A stretch of 64,000 bases of DNA from positions 12,454 through 76,453 of the forward strand of contig DASXSB010000111.1 in the NCBI GenBank assembly GCA_036506275.1. Direction: 5' to 3'. The translations under genes were made by a program, and so were the position numbers. A model generated the notes under the pieces. The model was not told the origin of the DNA. It made no database searches and saw only the letters and a program-made list of their open reading frames with translations. Positions 24,245 to 32,806 of the stretch are shown piece after piece; the stretch's first letter is position 1; every line of letters begins with the position of its first letter. Source of the DNA: DASXSB01 sp036506275 (lineage in GTDB: Bacteria > Methylomirabilota > Methylomirabilia > Rokubacteriales > CSP1-6).

Positions 24245-24997
24245 GTGTCCGAACGTCGCGTGTTCGGTCCTCCGAAGATGCCGCGTCCCGCGCCGTCGAA
24301 TTCCAAGAGCCCGCGCGGTACCGCCACCGCTTCCGTGCAGGACTACCTGGCCGCCATCTACGATCTCGGCAGCACCGGCAAACCCGTGATCGGCGCCCGC
24401 CTCGCCAAGCACATGGCGATCTCGGCGCCGGCGGTGACGGAATCGATTCAGCGACTCACGCGGAGCGGGTACGTGAAGGTGGGACGCGGCAAGGAGCTCC
24501 TGCTGACGACCAAGGGCCGGCAGATCGCGGAGGTGATGGCGCGCCGGCACCGACTGCTCGAGCGATGGCTCACGGATACGCTCGGCCTCAACTGGACGGA
24601 CGCGCACGAAGAAGCCCATCGGCTCGAGCACGCCATTTCGCCGCGCGTGGAGGGACGGCTGGCGGAGCTGCTCGGCATGCCGAGCACGTGTCCGCACGGC
24701 AATCCGATTCCAGGCATGGCGAAGCCGCGTCCGGTGGAGCCGTTCCCGCTCGCGCAGGCGAAGCCCGGCAGCACCGTGGTCGTGGAGCGGATCACGGAGG
24801 AGGCGGAAGCCGACAAGAACCTCCTCGAGCATCTCTGGCGGAACGACGTCCGCCCCGGCCGGCGGCTCAAGATCACCGAGGTGGCGCCGTGGGCGGGCAC
24901 GATCACGGCCTCCGGCGATGGCCGCACGATCACGCTCGGCTTGCCGGCAGCGGCGAAGATCTGGGTCTACGCCCCCGGCAACGGTGACGAGCGATGA
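24245..24997 (+). CDS. DtxR/MntR-family metal-dependent transcriptional regulator
   Basis: 250 residues. After a short basic tail comes the winged helix domain (VQDYLAAIYDLGSTGKPVIGARLAKHM with recognition helix SAPAVTESIQRLTRSGYVKV), then the metal-binding dimerisation domain (EVMARRHRLLERWL, AHEEAHRLEHAISPRVEGRL, TCPHGNPIPG) and a C-terminal FeoA/SH3-like domain (ITEEAEADKNLLEHLWRNDVRPG). It should repress metal-uptake genes on binding Mn2+ or Fe2+. The GTG is chosen because a -10 box lies seven bases upstream; an ATG 11 codons later is the alternative. The 3' end is the first copy of the repeated GDER-stop junction described below. Confidence 0.87.
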   Translation: MSERRVFGPPKMPRPAPSNSKSPRGTATASVQDYLAAIYDLGSTGKPVIGARLAKHMAISAPAVTESIQRLTRSGYVKVGRGKELLLTTKGRQIAEVMARRHRLLERWLTDTLGLNWTDAHEEAHRLEHAISPRVEGRLAELLGMPSTCPHGNPIPGMAKPRPVEPFPLAQAKPGSTVVVERITEEAEADKNLLEHLWRNDVRPGRRLKITEVAPWAGTITASGDGRTITLGLPAAAKIWVYAPGNGDER

Positions 24998-25114
24998 AAA
25001 ACGCCGCGCCCGGCAACGGTGACGAGCGGTGAAGAGCATGCCGTTCGGTAACGGTGACGAACGCTGAAGACCGCGCGGAAGATCGGGCCGCCCGGGCACG
25101 GTGACGAACGGTGA
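24972..25114 (+). repeat. Four-copy stop/start junction repeat forming a chain of three overlapping mini-ORFs
   Basis: The sequence GGNAACGGTGACGARCGNTGA (Gly-x-Gly-Asp-Glu-Arg-stop) occurs at the end of the DtxR gene and three more times, at spacings of 35, 35 and 47 nt. Each stop codon overlaps a new start (ATGA, GTGA, CTGA, GTGA). The result is three mini-ORFs, 24994-25032 (MKNAAPGNGDER), 25029-25067 (MKSMPFGNGDER) and 25064-25114 (xKTARKIGPPGHGDER), and finally the GTG of the next gene. GGTGA in each copy can act as ribosome site for the next start. Confidence 0.8.
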
Positions 25115-25491
25115 AGGTCGTCGTCACCGCCATCATCATCGTCACGATTCTCTACGGCGTCTACACGTTCGCGGTCGCGGGCTGGCAGTGGTTCCAGGTC
25201 TCGAGCACCATCGATGACGTGGTCGAGATGACGTTACCGTCCATGGCGGATCGCTCGGACGCGGTCACCGACAAGGGGCCCGGCATCGCGCGCATCCGGG
25301 GGCAGATCCTGAAGCGCGTGAACGACATCGGCGTCCCGCTCTCCGACCAGAACCTCGCCGTGTACGAGGAGAACCGGTTTCTCGAGGTCCGCGCGAAGTG
25401 GGATCACACCCTGCTCGCGCCCCGCCGGGACATGGTCGTGAACCTCCCGATGTCCATCGAGCGTTCGTTCAATCTCTCCGCGCTCCGCTAG
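25111..25491 (+). CDS. Membrane-anchored small protein (DUF4845-like)
   Basis: 126 residues with one N-terminal membrane helix (VVVTAIIIVTILYGVYTFAVAGW) and a soluble domain containing IRGQILKRVNDIGVPLSDQNLAVYEENRFLEVRAKWDHTLL. The layout resembles DUF4845 proteins, whose role is unknown. It begins GTG at the last of the repeated stop/start junctions and so may be translationally coupled to the metal regulator through the mini-ORF chain. Convergent with ccmI with 2 nt between stops. Confidence 0.75.
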   Translation: MKVVVTAIIIVTILYGVYTFAVAGWQWFQVSSTIDDVVEMTLPSMADRSDAVTDKGPGIARIRGQILKRVNDIGVPLSDQNLAVYEENRFLEVRAKWDHTLLAPRRDMVVNLPMSIERSFNLSALR

Positions 25492-25493
25492 CC

Positions 25494-26417
25494 TCACTTC
25501 TTGGGGGCGCCACCGTCGAGCTCGGCGCGCGCGATGAGCTGCTTCACGCGCTCGTGCTCTTCACCGGGCGGCGTCACCGCCAGGAACTTCTGCCACGACG
25601 CGATGGCCGCCTTCTTGTCGCCCTTCACCTCGTAGAGCACCTGTCCCCGATACAGGAGCGCGGGGCCGTAATTGGGGTCGATGGCGAGTGCCTTCTCCCA
25701 CGTCTCCAGCGCGGTGTCGGCGTGGCCGCCGATGGCCACGATGAGGGCGAGGTGGGTCATGGCGTCGACGTTCTTCGGATCCCGCTTGAGCACGGCCTGG
25801 TAGGCGGCGATCGCCTCCTGGTACCGCTCCGCGAAAAGACTCGCGCGCGCTGCCTGCAACATCCCCTGGAGCACTTCGGGGGATAGTGATCTCCCCGTCG
25901 CCTCCCCAGGGGGCATGGAGGGGACGGGTGGAAGACCGGCGAGCGGAGGCATCTCGCGGACGCCGGCACCCGTCGTGGAGTCGTCCGCGGTGGTGTAGCG
26001 CACGATGCCCGCGCCCAGCGCCACCCCGAACCCCACGAGCGCGACGGCGGAGGCGCCCACGGCGGCGGGATGCCGCCACGCCGCTCGGCGCGCCGAGGCC
26101 ACGGCGGGCGGCGCCGTCGGCGGCGGGGCGGTGGCGCGAAGACGGTCGAGCTCGGTGAGAACGGTGGCCGTTTCCGCCTCGTAGCGGCTTCGCAGCTCGG
26201 CATAGTCGTCGTCGGAGACGTGTCCCGCCTCGTGCTCGAAGGCGAGCTCGCGGAGCGAGCGCAGGAGTCGCTGCTTCTGCTCGAGGAGCTGCTCGCGGGC
26301 GTCCGGCGGCACCGAGAGGAAGGTCGGCCGCCAATCCCTGGAGACCACCAGCGGCCACAGGGCGAAGGCGAGGGCGGGGATGCTGATGATCGCGGCCGCG
26401 ATCAGGATCCCGGTCAC
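25494..26417 (-). CDS. ccmI: CcmI-like cytochrome c biogenesis TPR protein
   Basis: 307 residues. Two N-terminal membrane helices: residues 2-22 (ILIAAAIISIPALAFALWPLVV) and a second near 100 (AAVGASAVALVGFGVALGAG), separated by the coiled EQLLEQKQRLLRSLRELAFEHEAGHVSDDDYAELRSRYEAE segment typical of CcmI. The periplasmic C-terminus holds three TPRs (YQEAIAAYQAVLKRDPKNVDAMTHLA, ALETWEKALAIDPNYGPALLYRG). CcmI presents apocytochrome to the CcmFH haem ligase. Starts GTG in a GTGA overlap with ccmH; the rest of the pathway is encoded at 37.9-43.1 kb. Confidence 0.87.
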   Translation of the reverse strand: MTGILIAAAIISIPALAFALWPLVVSRDWRPTFLSVPPDAREQLLEQKQRLLRSLRELAFEHEAGHVSDDDYAELRSRYEAETATVLTELDRLRATAPPPTAPPAVASARRAAWRHPAAVGASAVALVGFGVALGAGIVRYTTADDSTTGAGVREMPPLAGLPPVPSMPPGEATGRSLSPEVLQGMLQAARASLFAERYQEAIAAYQAVLKRDPKNVDAMTHLALIVAIGGHADTALETWEKALAIDPNYGPALLYRGQVLYEVKGDKKAAIASWQKFLAVTPPGEEHERVKQLIARAELDGGAPKK

Positions 26418-26872
26418 GGCTCGGCTTCCAGCTCGCGCCGGATGCGTTCGCGCATCGCGGGATCGACGACGGCCGCCTCGGAAGCGCGCCCGCGTCGCGT
26501 CCACCGCCGCAGGAGCAGCGCCACCACCAGAAGGCCGATCGCAACCGCGACGGCGGGAGCCAGCCAGACGAGCAGGGTGAACCCGGAACGACGCGGGGCG
26601 AGCAGGATCCAGTCTCCGTACTTGTCGACGAAGTACTGGACGACCTGATCCGGGCGCTCGCCCGCGGCCAGCCTCTCCCGCACGATGGCTCGCATCTGTT
26701 GCGCGGTCTCCGACGGAGAATCCGCGACGGAGAGGTTCTGGCACACCACGCAGCGTAGCTGCGAGGCCACCGCATGGACCGCCTGCTCGTCGACGACGCG
26801 TCCCGATTCGGCGGCGATACCGGGGGCAACCGCCAGCATGACGAGCGCCGCCACGGCAGGGATCCGGTACAT
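26414..26872 (-). CDS. ccmH: Cytochrome c maturation protein CcmH
   Basis: 152 residues: signal peptide (RIPAVAALVMLAVAPGIAA), periplasmic domain with the redox motif LRCVVCQNLSVADS (Cys41 and Cys44), and a C-terminal membrane helix (WLAPAVAVAIGLLVVALLL). CcmH reduces the CxxCH cysteines of apocytochrome c for haem attachment by CcmF. The ATG at 26872 gives the expected signal peptide; a GTG four codons upstream is also possible, and longer in-frame starts run through the repeats upstream. Operon: ccmH-ccmI. Confidence 0.93.
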   Translation of the reverse strand: MYRIPAVAALVMLAVAPGIAAESGRVVDEQAVHAVASQLRCVVCQNLSVADSPSETAQQMRAIVRERLAAGERPDQVVQYFVDKYGDWILLAPRRSGFTLLVWLAPAVAVAIGLLVVALLLRRWTRRGRASEAAVVDPAMRERIRRELEAEP

Positions 26873-26915
26873 CGCGTCACGCACCGCGTCCAGCGTACAC
26901 CACCGCGCCGCTTCG

Positions 26916-26951
26916 CGGGACCGCATCTTGCAACGGGACCGCATCTTGCAA
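26916..26951. repeat. Tandem pair of an 18-bp repeat
   Basis: CGGGACCGCATCTTGCAA occurs twice without spacing (26916-26933 and 26934-26951) in the divergent space between ccmH and the PPC-domain gene. The repeat itself has no palindromic structure. It may be a binding site for a regulator or a small duplication. Confidence 0.9.
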
Positions 26952-27009
26952 TAAGTCCAGTTTTTACGATCACGCGGACGCGGCGACACCAGGAAGGAAC
27001 GGGAACGCC

Positions 27010-27462
27010 ATGAGGAGCACGCTTCTGTACGAGCGCGGGGAACGGACCTTCGCGGTCGTGTTCGACAAGGACGACGACGTGCTACGCGATCTCACCGCCT
27101 TCGCACAGACGCAGCGGTTATCGGCAAGCCACTTCACTGCCATCGGCGCGTTCAGCGAGGTCACGCTCGGCTATTTCGACCGTGAGCGAAAGTCCTACCG
27201 GAAGATCGTGATCGCCGAGCAGGTCGAGGTGCTCTCGCTCATCGGCGACGTCGCGCTCGAGGGCGGCGAGCCGAAGGTCCACGCCCACGTCGTCGTGGGG
27301 AAATCCGACGGCACCGCGCACGGCGGGCACCTGCTTCAGGCGAAGGTCTGGCCGACGCTGGAGCTGGTGCTCGAGGAATCGCCGGTTCACCTCCGGCGCC
27401 GGATGGATCTCGCCAGCGGACTCGCCCTCATCGATATCGAGCGCGGCCGGGCCGCGGCCTGA
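27010..27462 (+). CDS. PPC/DUF296-domain protein
   Basis: 150 residues forming one PCC/PPC domain: N-terminal RGERTFAVVFDKDDDVLRDLTAFAQTQ, LSASHFTAIGAFSEVTLGYFD, and the conserved VHAHVVVGKSDGTAHGGHLLQAKVWPTLELVLEE. Bacterial members are single-domain trimers of unknown ligand; plant relatives add AT-hook DNA binding. The ATG follows AGGAAGGAACGGG. It stands alone between ccmH and the formate dehydrogenase operon. Confidence 0.88.
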   Translation: MRSTLLYERGERTFAVVFDKDDDVLRDLTAFAQTQRLSASHFTAIGAFSEVTLGYFDRERKSYRKIVIAEQVEVLSLIGDVALEGGEPKVHAHVVVGKSDGTAHGGHLLQAKVWPTLELVLEESPVHLRRRMDLASGLALIDIERGRAAA

Positions 27463-27506
27463 GGGCCGGCGCGCGCCTCACTGTGGAGGCGTTTGGGGCG
27501 ACCCGA

Positions 27507-27522
27507 AGGCACGACGCTTGCT
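27507..27522 (+). promoter_or_regulatory. Sigma-54 (-24/-12) promoter of the formate dehydrogenase operon
   Basis: AGGCAC-N5-TTGCT, one mismatch to the RpoN consensus, with GG and GC exactly 10 nt apart. The predicted start of transcription is near 27532, giving a leader of about 31 nt with the GAGGAGGA ribosome site of fdhA. This parallels RpoN control of formate-metabolism genes in enterobacteria. Confidence 0.68.
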
Positions 27523-27563
27523 TCTCGACTCACGGTTCGCCTGACGAGGAGAGAGGAGGAACG

Positions 27564-30500
27564 ATGGAACTCTCCCGACGGGATCTCTTCCGCCTGTCCG
27601 CCACGACCGCCACGGGGACGGCCCTCGGCGGCCTCGCCGCCATCGGAACGGATCTCGCGCCCACTCTCGCCCGCGCCCAGGAGCTCCGGATCAAGGACGC
27701 CAAGACCGTCCCCAGCATCTGCCCGTACTGCTCGGTCGGCTGCGCCACCCTCGTGCACACGGTGAACGGCAAGATCGTGAACATCGAGGGTGATCCGCGG
27801 AGCCCGTTCAACGAAGGGACGCTCTGTCCCAAGGGCGCCGCCATCTACCAGCTCCACATCAACCCGAACCGGCCGCTCAAGGTGCTGCACCGCGCGCCGG
27901 GCGCGAGCGAGTGGGAAGCGTGGGATCTCGAGCGCGCCATGGATCGAGTGGCGGAACTGGTGAAGAAGACGCGTGACGACACGTTCGTCGAGCGGCTCTC
28001 GAACGGCAAGGCTGTCAACATGACGCCCGCGATCTTCTCCCTGGGCGGCGCGACGCTGGACAACGAGTGGAATCACGTCCAGCAGAAGCTGATGCGGGGG
28101 CTCGGCATCGTCGCCATCGAGAACCAGGCCAGGATCTGACACAGCTCCAGCGTCCCCGGGTTGGGGACACGGCTCGGACGCGGCGCCGCCACCTTCTTCT
28201 ATCGCAACATGGAAGAATCCGACTGCGTCGTCGTCATGGGCTCGAACATGGCCGAATGCCACCCGGTGGCGTTCCGGTGGCCGATGAAGGCGCGCGTCAA
28301 CGGCGCCAAGCTCATCCACGTCGATCCCCGCTTCACGCGCACGAGCGCGATGTGCGACCTCTACGCCCCCATCCGCGCCGGGTCCGACATCGCGTTCCTG
28401 GGCGGTCTCGTGAACTACGTGCTCAACAGCCAGCGCTGGAACACGGACTCGTTCTTCAAGGAGTACGTGCTCAACTACACGAACGCGGCCACCATCGTGA
28501 ACGCCGACTTCAAGGACACCGAGGACCTCGACGGCGTCTTCTCCGGCCTCGTGCAGTACAGCGAGAAGATCAAGGAGTGGCCGTACAACGGCTTCGTCGG
28601 TCAGTACGAGAACAAGTCGTGGCAGTACGCGGGAACGGAAGCGGAGTCCCGCGGATGGACGGCCGCCACCCAGCGGTCGGGCGAGCAGGGAGTGGGCGAC
28701 CACGACCGCGGCACGGGACAGAAGCCGACGACGAGCCCGGGCGCGTCGCCCGCGCCACCGCAGGCGGTCCCCCACGGTCCGCCCTTCGAGCCGCTCGTGC
28801 ACTCGATGCTGAAGCCACCGCCACTCCAAGACAGGACGCTGCAGAACGCGGGCACGGTGTTCCAGGTCGTGAAGCGTCACTTCGCGCGCTACACGCCGGA
28901 GATGGTGGAGCAAACCACGGGCTGCCCCAAGGAGACCTTTCTCAAGGTGGCGGAGACGATCCTCGCCAATTCCGGGCGCGACCGGACGACCTCGTTCGCG
29001 TACGCGGTGGCGTGGACGCAGCACACCAACGGTCCCCAGGTCATCGGGTGCTGCGCGTTGCTTCAGCTCCTGCTCGGCAACATCGGGCGCCCGGGCGGCG
29101 GCATCATGGCCCTGCGCGGTCACGCGTCGATCCAGGGCTCGACCGACGTCCCCACGCTGTACCACTCGATCCACGGCTACATGTCGCACCCGACCGCCCA
29201 GAAGAAGCACGACACGCTCGCCGACTGGCTCAGCGCGGAGACCGTGGCCCGCGGCTACTGGGCCAACACGCCAAAGTTCATGGTGTCGTATCTCAAATCG
29301 ATGTACGGCGATGCCGCGACCGTCGAGAACGATTTCGGGTACGCCTGGCATCCGAAGATCATCGGCGACCACTCGCACTTGCCGATGTTCGTCGCCATGA
29401 ACGACGGCCGCGTGAAGGGCATGCTCTGCATCGGCCAGAACCCGGCCACGTCGCTCAACGCGAGCGTCGAGCGCAAGGGGTTGCGCCAGCTCGAATGGCT
29501 GGTGGTGAAGGACAACTGGCTCACGGAGACGGCGGCGTTCTGGCAGACGGCGCCCGAGGTCAAGAGCGGCCAGGTCAAGCCCGCCGACATCAAGACGGAG
29601 GTCTTCTTTTTCCCGTCGGCGCAGGTCGCCGAGTACGAGGGCTCGTTCACGAACACGTTCCGCATGCTCCAGTGGCACTTCAAGGCGGCGGATCCGCCCG
29701 CGGACTGTCGCTCCGATCTCTGGTTCACGCATCAGCTCGCGAAGCGCTTGAAGAAGCTCTACGCGAACAGCACCGCGAAGCGCGACGAGGGTTTCAAGAA
29801 CCTCACGTGGGACTTCGATCCCGACCCGGCGCGTGAAGGCGCCGGAGGACGTCAGGCGGTGACGGGGGAGCCGGAAAGTCACAAGATCCTGCGCGAGATC
29901 AACGGCTACTACACCGGTGACCCGAATCGTCACCTCGCCGCCTTCGCCGACCTCAAGGACGACGGCTCCACCACATGCGCGTCGTGGATCTACTGCGGTG
30001 TCTTCCCGGCGCCCGACAAGAATCTCGCCACCAACCGCACGGCGGACCCGCCGGGGACGCGCGGTGCTCAGCTGGGGTGGGGGTACTCGTGGCCGGCGAA
30101 CCGCCGCATCATGTACAACCGCGCCTCCGCCGACCCGCGCGGGCGACCGTGGAGCGAACGGAAGAAATGGATCTGGTGGGACGGGCGCAAGTGGACGGGG
30201 CTCGACGTCCCCGACTTCGCGGCCACGAAGCCGCCGACGGCAGCGGCCAAGGCGGATGGCATCGGTCTCGACGCCCAGTCCGGCACCGATCCCTTCATCA
30301 TGAAGACGGACGGGAAGGCGTGGCTCTTCGTCCCCACCGGTCTCGTCGATGGACCGCTTCCCGCGCACTACGAGCCGATGGAATCGCCAATCAAGAATCC
30401 GTTCTACAAACAACAGTCGAGCCCGGTGCTCAAGTACTGGAAGCGCGACGACAATCCGGTGGCTGCGCTCGGCGACACGCGGTTTCCGTTCGTGATCACC

Positions 30501-30872
30501 ACCTATCGCCTCACCGAGCACTACCTCGCGGGGGCGATGAGCCGCTGGAATCCATGGCTCACCGAGCTGCAGCCGGAGTTCTTCATCGAGCTCTCGCCGG
30601 AGCTCGCCGCCGAGAAGGGGATCCGGAACCTCGACTGGGTCAAGGTCTCGAGCCCGCGCGCGGTGGTCCGCGGGAAGGCGCTCGTGACACGTCGATTGCG
30701 ACCGTTCCGCATCAACGGCCAGACGGTGCATCAGGTCGGGATGCCGTGGCACTGGGGCTATCAGGGTCTCAGCACCGGCGACGCGGGCAACGAGCTCACC
30801 GCGCTCGTGGGCGATCCGAACGTGACGATCCACGAGGGAAAGGCGTTCGTGTGCAACGTCGAGAAGGCATAG
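27564..30872 (+). CDS. fdhA: Formate dehydrogenase alpha subunit, selenocysteine-containing (UGA read through)
   Basis: Oxidises formate at a molybdopterin-Sec centre; 1,102 residues when the in-frame TGA at 28137-28139 is read as selenocysteine (residue 192). N-terminus is a Tat signal (SRRDLFRL) followed by the [4Fe-4S] motif CPYCSVGC...C (Cys53, 56, 60, 88). The text around the UGA is IENQARI-U-HSSSVPGLG, as at Sec196 of E. coli FdnG. After the UGA the same frame continues with MGSNMAECHPVAFRW, family text in full. A SECIS-like hairpin starts 12 nt after the UGA. Large Ala/Pro insertion near residue 390. Operon: fdhA, fdhB, NrfD-like, lipoprotein, fdhE. Confidence 0.93.
28140..28168 (+). 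promoter_or_regulatory. Putative bacterial SECIS element in fdhA
   Basis: Directly after the UGA come 12 nt and then a 6-bp stem GTCCCC / GGGGAC with a 5-base GGGTT loop (28152-28168). Total apical length is 17 nt, the same as the minimal E. coli fdhF element, whose stem starts 11 nt after its UGA. A G-U in the loop, needed for SelB binding in known elements, is present. Confidence 0.7.
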
Positions 30873-30915
30873 GGGATGGCGCGGGCGAGGCCCGCGCGCG
30901 AATGGAGCGGTTGTG

Positions 30916-31701
30916 ATGGCGGAGCCGATGGGGTTCTTCACGGATACGACCGTGTGCATCGGGTGCAAGGCGTGCGAGGTGGCCTGCAAGGAGTGGAACC
31001 AGCTCCCCGCCACCAACGGCGGTCGCAACACGCTGAGCGGCAACAGCTACGACAACACGCGGCGGCTCGACGGCATCCACTGGCGGCACGTGAAGTTCAT
31101 CGAGCAATTCACCCCTGACCGCGCCGAGGGGCGATGGCTCCTGATGAGCGACGTCTGCAAGCACTGCGTGCGCGCGGGGTGCCTCGAGGTGTGCCCGACC
31201 GGCGCCATCTTCCGCACCGAGTTCGACACCGTCGTCATTCAGTCGGACGTCTGCAACGGCTGCCGCGATTGCATCGCCGGCTGTCCTTTCGGCGTCATCG
31301 ACATGAATCCGGTGTCCGGTACCGCCCAGAAGTGCACGCTCTGCTATGACCGCATGCGGGCCAGCCTGGAGCCGGCGTGCGCCAAGGCGTGCCCCACCGA
31401 CTCCATCAACTTCGGCACCATTCGCGAGCTGCGGGCCATGGCGGAAAAGCGGGTGGGACAGCTCCAAGCAGCCGGCGAGAAGCGCGCGTACCTCTACGGC
31501 GCCGACGAGAAGATGCTGGGCGGCCTGAACTCGTTCTTCCTCCTCGTGGACCGGCCCGAGGTATACGGGCTTCCGCCCGATCCGCAAATTCCCTCGCGCA
31601 ACTTGAAGCCGAGTTCCGCGTGGTCGCTGCTGGCGGCGGTGGCGGTCGGGTTCATGGGTATCGTAAGCTTCCGTAACCGAGGAGGGCGGCCCCATGCCTA
31701 G
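30916..31701 (+). CDS. fdhB: Formate dehydrogenase iron-sulfur (beta) subunit
   Basis: 261 residues with four [4Fe-4S] motifs: CIGCKACEVAC, CKHCVRAGCLEVCP, CNGCRDCIAGCPFG, and CTLCYDRMRASLEPACAKACP. It carries electrons from the alpha subunit to the membrane subunit. The C-terminus has a single hydrophobic helix (WSLLAAVAVGFMGIVSF), as in FdnH-type subunits anchored on the periplasmic side. Starts 43 nt after fdhA and overlaps the next gene by 8 nt. Confidence 0.95.
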   Translation: MAEPMGFFTDTTVCIGCKACEVACKEWNQLPATNGGRNTLSGNSYDNTRRLDGIHWRHVKFIEQFTPDRAEGRWLLMSDVCKHCVRAGCLEVCPTGAIFRTEFDTVVIQSDVCNGCRDCIAGCPFGVIDMNPVSGTAQKCTLCYDRMRASLEPACAKACPTDSINFGTIRELRAMAEKRVGQLQAAGEKRAYLYGADEKMLGGLNSFFLLVDRPEVYGLPPDPQIPSRNLKPSSAWSLLAAVAVGFMGIVSFRNRGGRPHA

Positions 31702-32587
31702 CACGTACTTCACGGCGCCGCCGCAGTGGCACTGGCTCATCATCCTCTATTTCTTCGTGGGCGGCATCGCGGGCGGCAGCTATTTCCTGGCCGTCCTCTT
31801 CGATCTCTTCGGTCGTATCACCGATCGTCCCCTCGGGCGCCTCGGTTACCTCATCGCCTTTCCCCTGGTGGTGCTGTGCGGTCTTCTCCTCACCGTCGAC
31901 CTCGGCCGGCCGGAGCGCTTCTGGCACATGCTCATCCAGTCGGGGACGTGGCGCCCGATGCTCAAGGCGTACTCGCCGATGTCGGTGGGGGCGTGGGGAC
32001 TGCTCGGCTTCGGCTTCTTCTCGTTCCTCTCGTTCCTGGGCGCGATCGGTGATGCGGAGCGCAGTCGCTGGCCACGCTTGCGCGTGTTGCGGCCGCCGCG
32101 GATGCTGGGGGCGCTGGTGGCGATTGTCGGCGCGTTCTTCGCGCTGTTCATCTCCGGCTACACGGGCGTGCTGCTCGCGGTGACGAACCGGCCCATCTGG
32201 TCCGACACGCCGCTCCTCGGCCTCACGTTCCTCGTCTCCAGCGCCTCCACGTCCGCCGCGCTCCTCACGCTTCTCGGATGGCGCCGCCGGTGGGCGGCGA
32301 CCGGGCTGCACGCGCTCGCGAACTTCGACAGGCTCGTGCTCGTCTTCGAGTTCATCGCGCTCATCGCGCTCATCGTCTCTCTCGGCAGCATCGCCCAGGT
32401 CTGGCTCAATGCGTGGGGCGCGTTGCTCGTCCTCGGGGTCATGGTGGCCGGCATCCTGATTCCGCTCGCTCTCCATTCACGCGCGCGCGTGCTGAGCGGC
32501 GTGGCGGTGCCGGTGGCGGCCGTTCTCATCCTGGCCGGCGGCTTCTTGCTGCGGGTCGTGATCGTGCTCTCCTCGGAGGCGGTATGA
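31694..32587 (+). CDS. NrfD/PsrC-type membrane subunit of formate dehydrogenase
   Basis: 297 residues, eight or so membrane helices. The N-terminus WHWLIILYFFVGGIAGGSYFLAVLFD and the following GRLGYLIAFPLVVLCGLLLTVDLGRP are NrfD-family text (PF03916). It contains no obvious haem ligand pairs, unlike the cytochrome b gamma subunit of FdnI, so quinone reduction by the NrfD route is expected. It replaces FdnI in this operon. Overlaps fdhB by 8 nt and the lipoprotein gene by 4 nt. Confidence 0.9.
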   Translation: MPSTYFTAPPQWHWLIILYFFVGGIAGGSYFLAVLFDLFGRITDRPLGRLGYLIAFPLVVLCGLLLTVDLGRPERFWHMLIQSGTWRPMLKAYSPMSVGAWGLLGFGFFSFLSFLGAIGDAERSRWPRLRVLRPPRMLGALVAIVGAFFALFISGYTGVLLAVTNRPIWSDTPLLGLTFLVSSASTSAALLTLLGWRRRWAATGLHALANFDRLVLVFEFIALIALIVSLGSIAQVWLNAWGALLVLGVMVAGILIPLALHSRARVLSGVAVPVAAVLILAGGFLLRVVIVLSSEAV

Positions 32588-32805
32588 GACCGCGGCGCGC
32601 GCTCGTTCTCGCCGCGATCGGGCTGGGCCTCGTCGCCTGCACGAGCCCCGAGGCAACGCGTGCCCGAGCGGGGGGGCCGGGCGCCGACGTCGGAAATCGT
32701 GGCGTCGGGGAGCTGCACGGCGGCTCCCAGCCGTACTACGCCACGCCCAATGTCCTGCCCAACGTGCGCGCCGGCGATGCGTCGGCCTCCGCGTCGGTGA
32801 AATAA
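32584..32805 (+). CDS. Small lipoprotein of the formate dehydrogenase operon
   Basis: 73 residues, starting ATG in an ATGA overlap with the NrfD-like gene. Signal LVLAAIGLGLVAC (lipobox Cys19), then a Gly-rich, low-hydrophobicity tail with GNRGVGELHGGSQPYYATPNV. I know no named family. Position between the membrane subunit and the maturation gene suggests a link to assembly or stability of the complex, which is inference. Confidence 0.75.
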   Translation: MRPRRALVLAAIGLGLVACTSPEATRARAGGPGADVGNRGVGELHGGSQPYYATPNVLPNVRAGDASASASVK

Positions 32806-32806
32806 A

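Noticed and set aside
28137..28139. fdhA as a pseudogene broken by a stop codon
   Set aside because: Frame is kept, the UGA is at the known Sec position, and a SECIS-like hairpin follows at the right distance.
27387..31043. A 1218-codon open frame on the minus strand across the formate dehydrogenase genes
   Set aside because: It mirrors the coding of fdhA/fdhB; its translation is Arg/His/Val-rich with no family text, as expected for an antisense shadow in GC-rich DNA.
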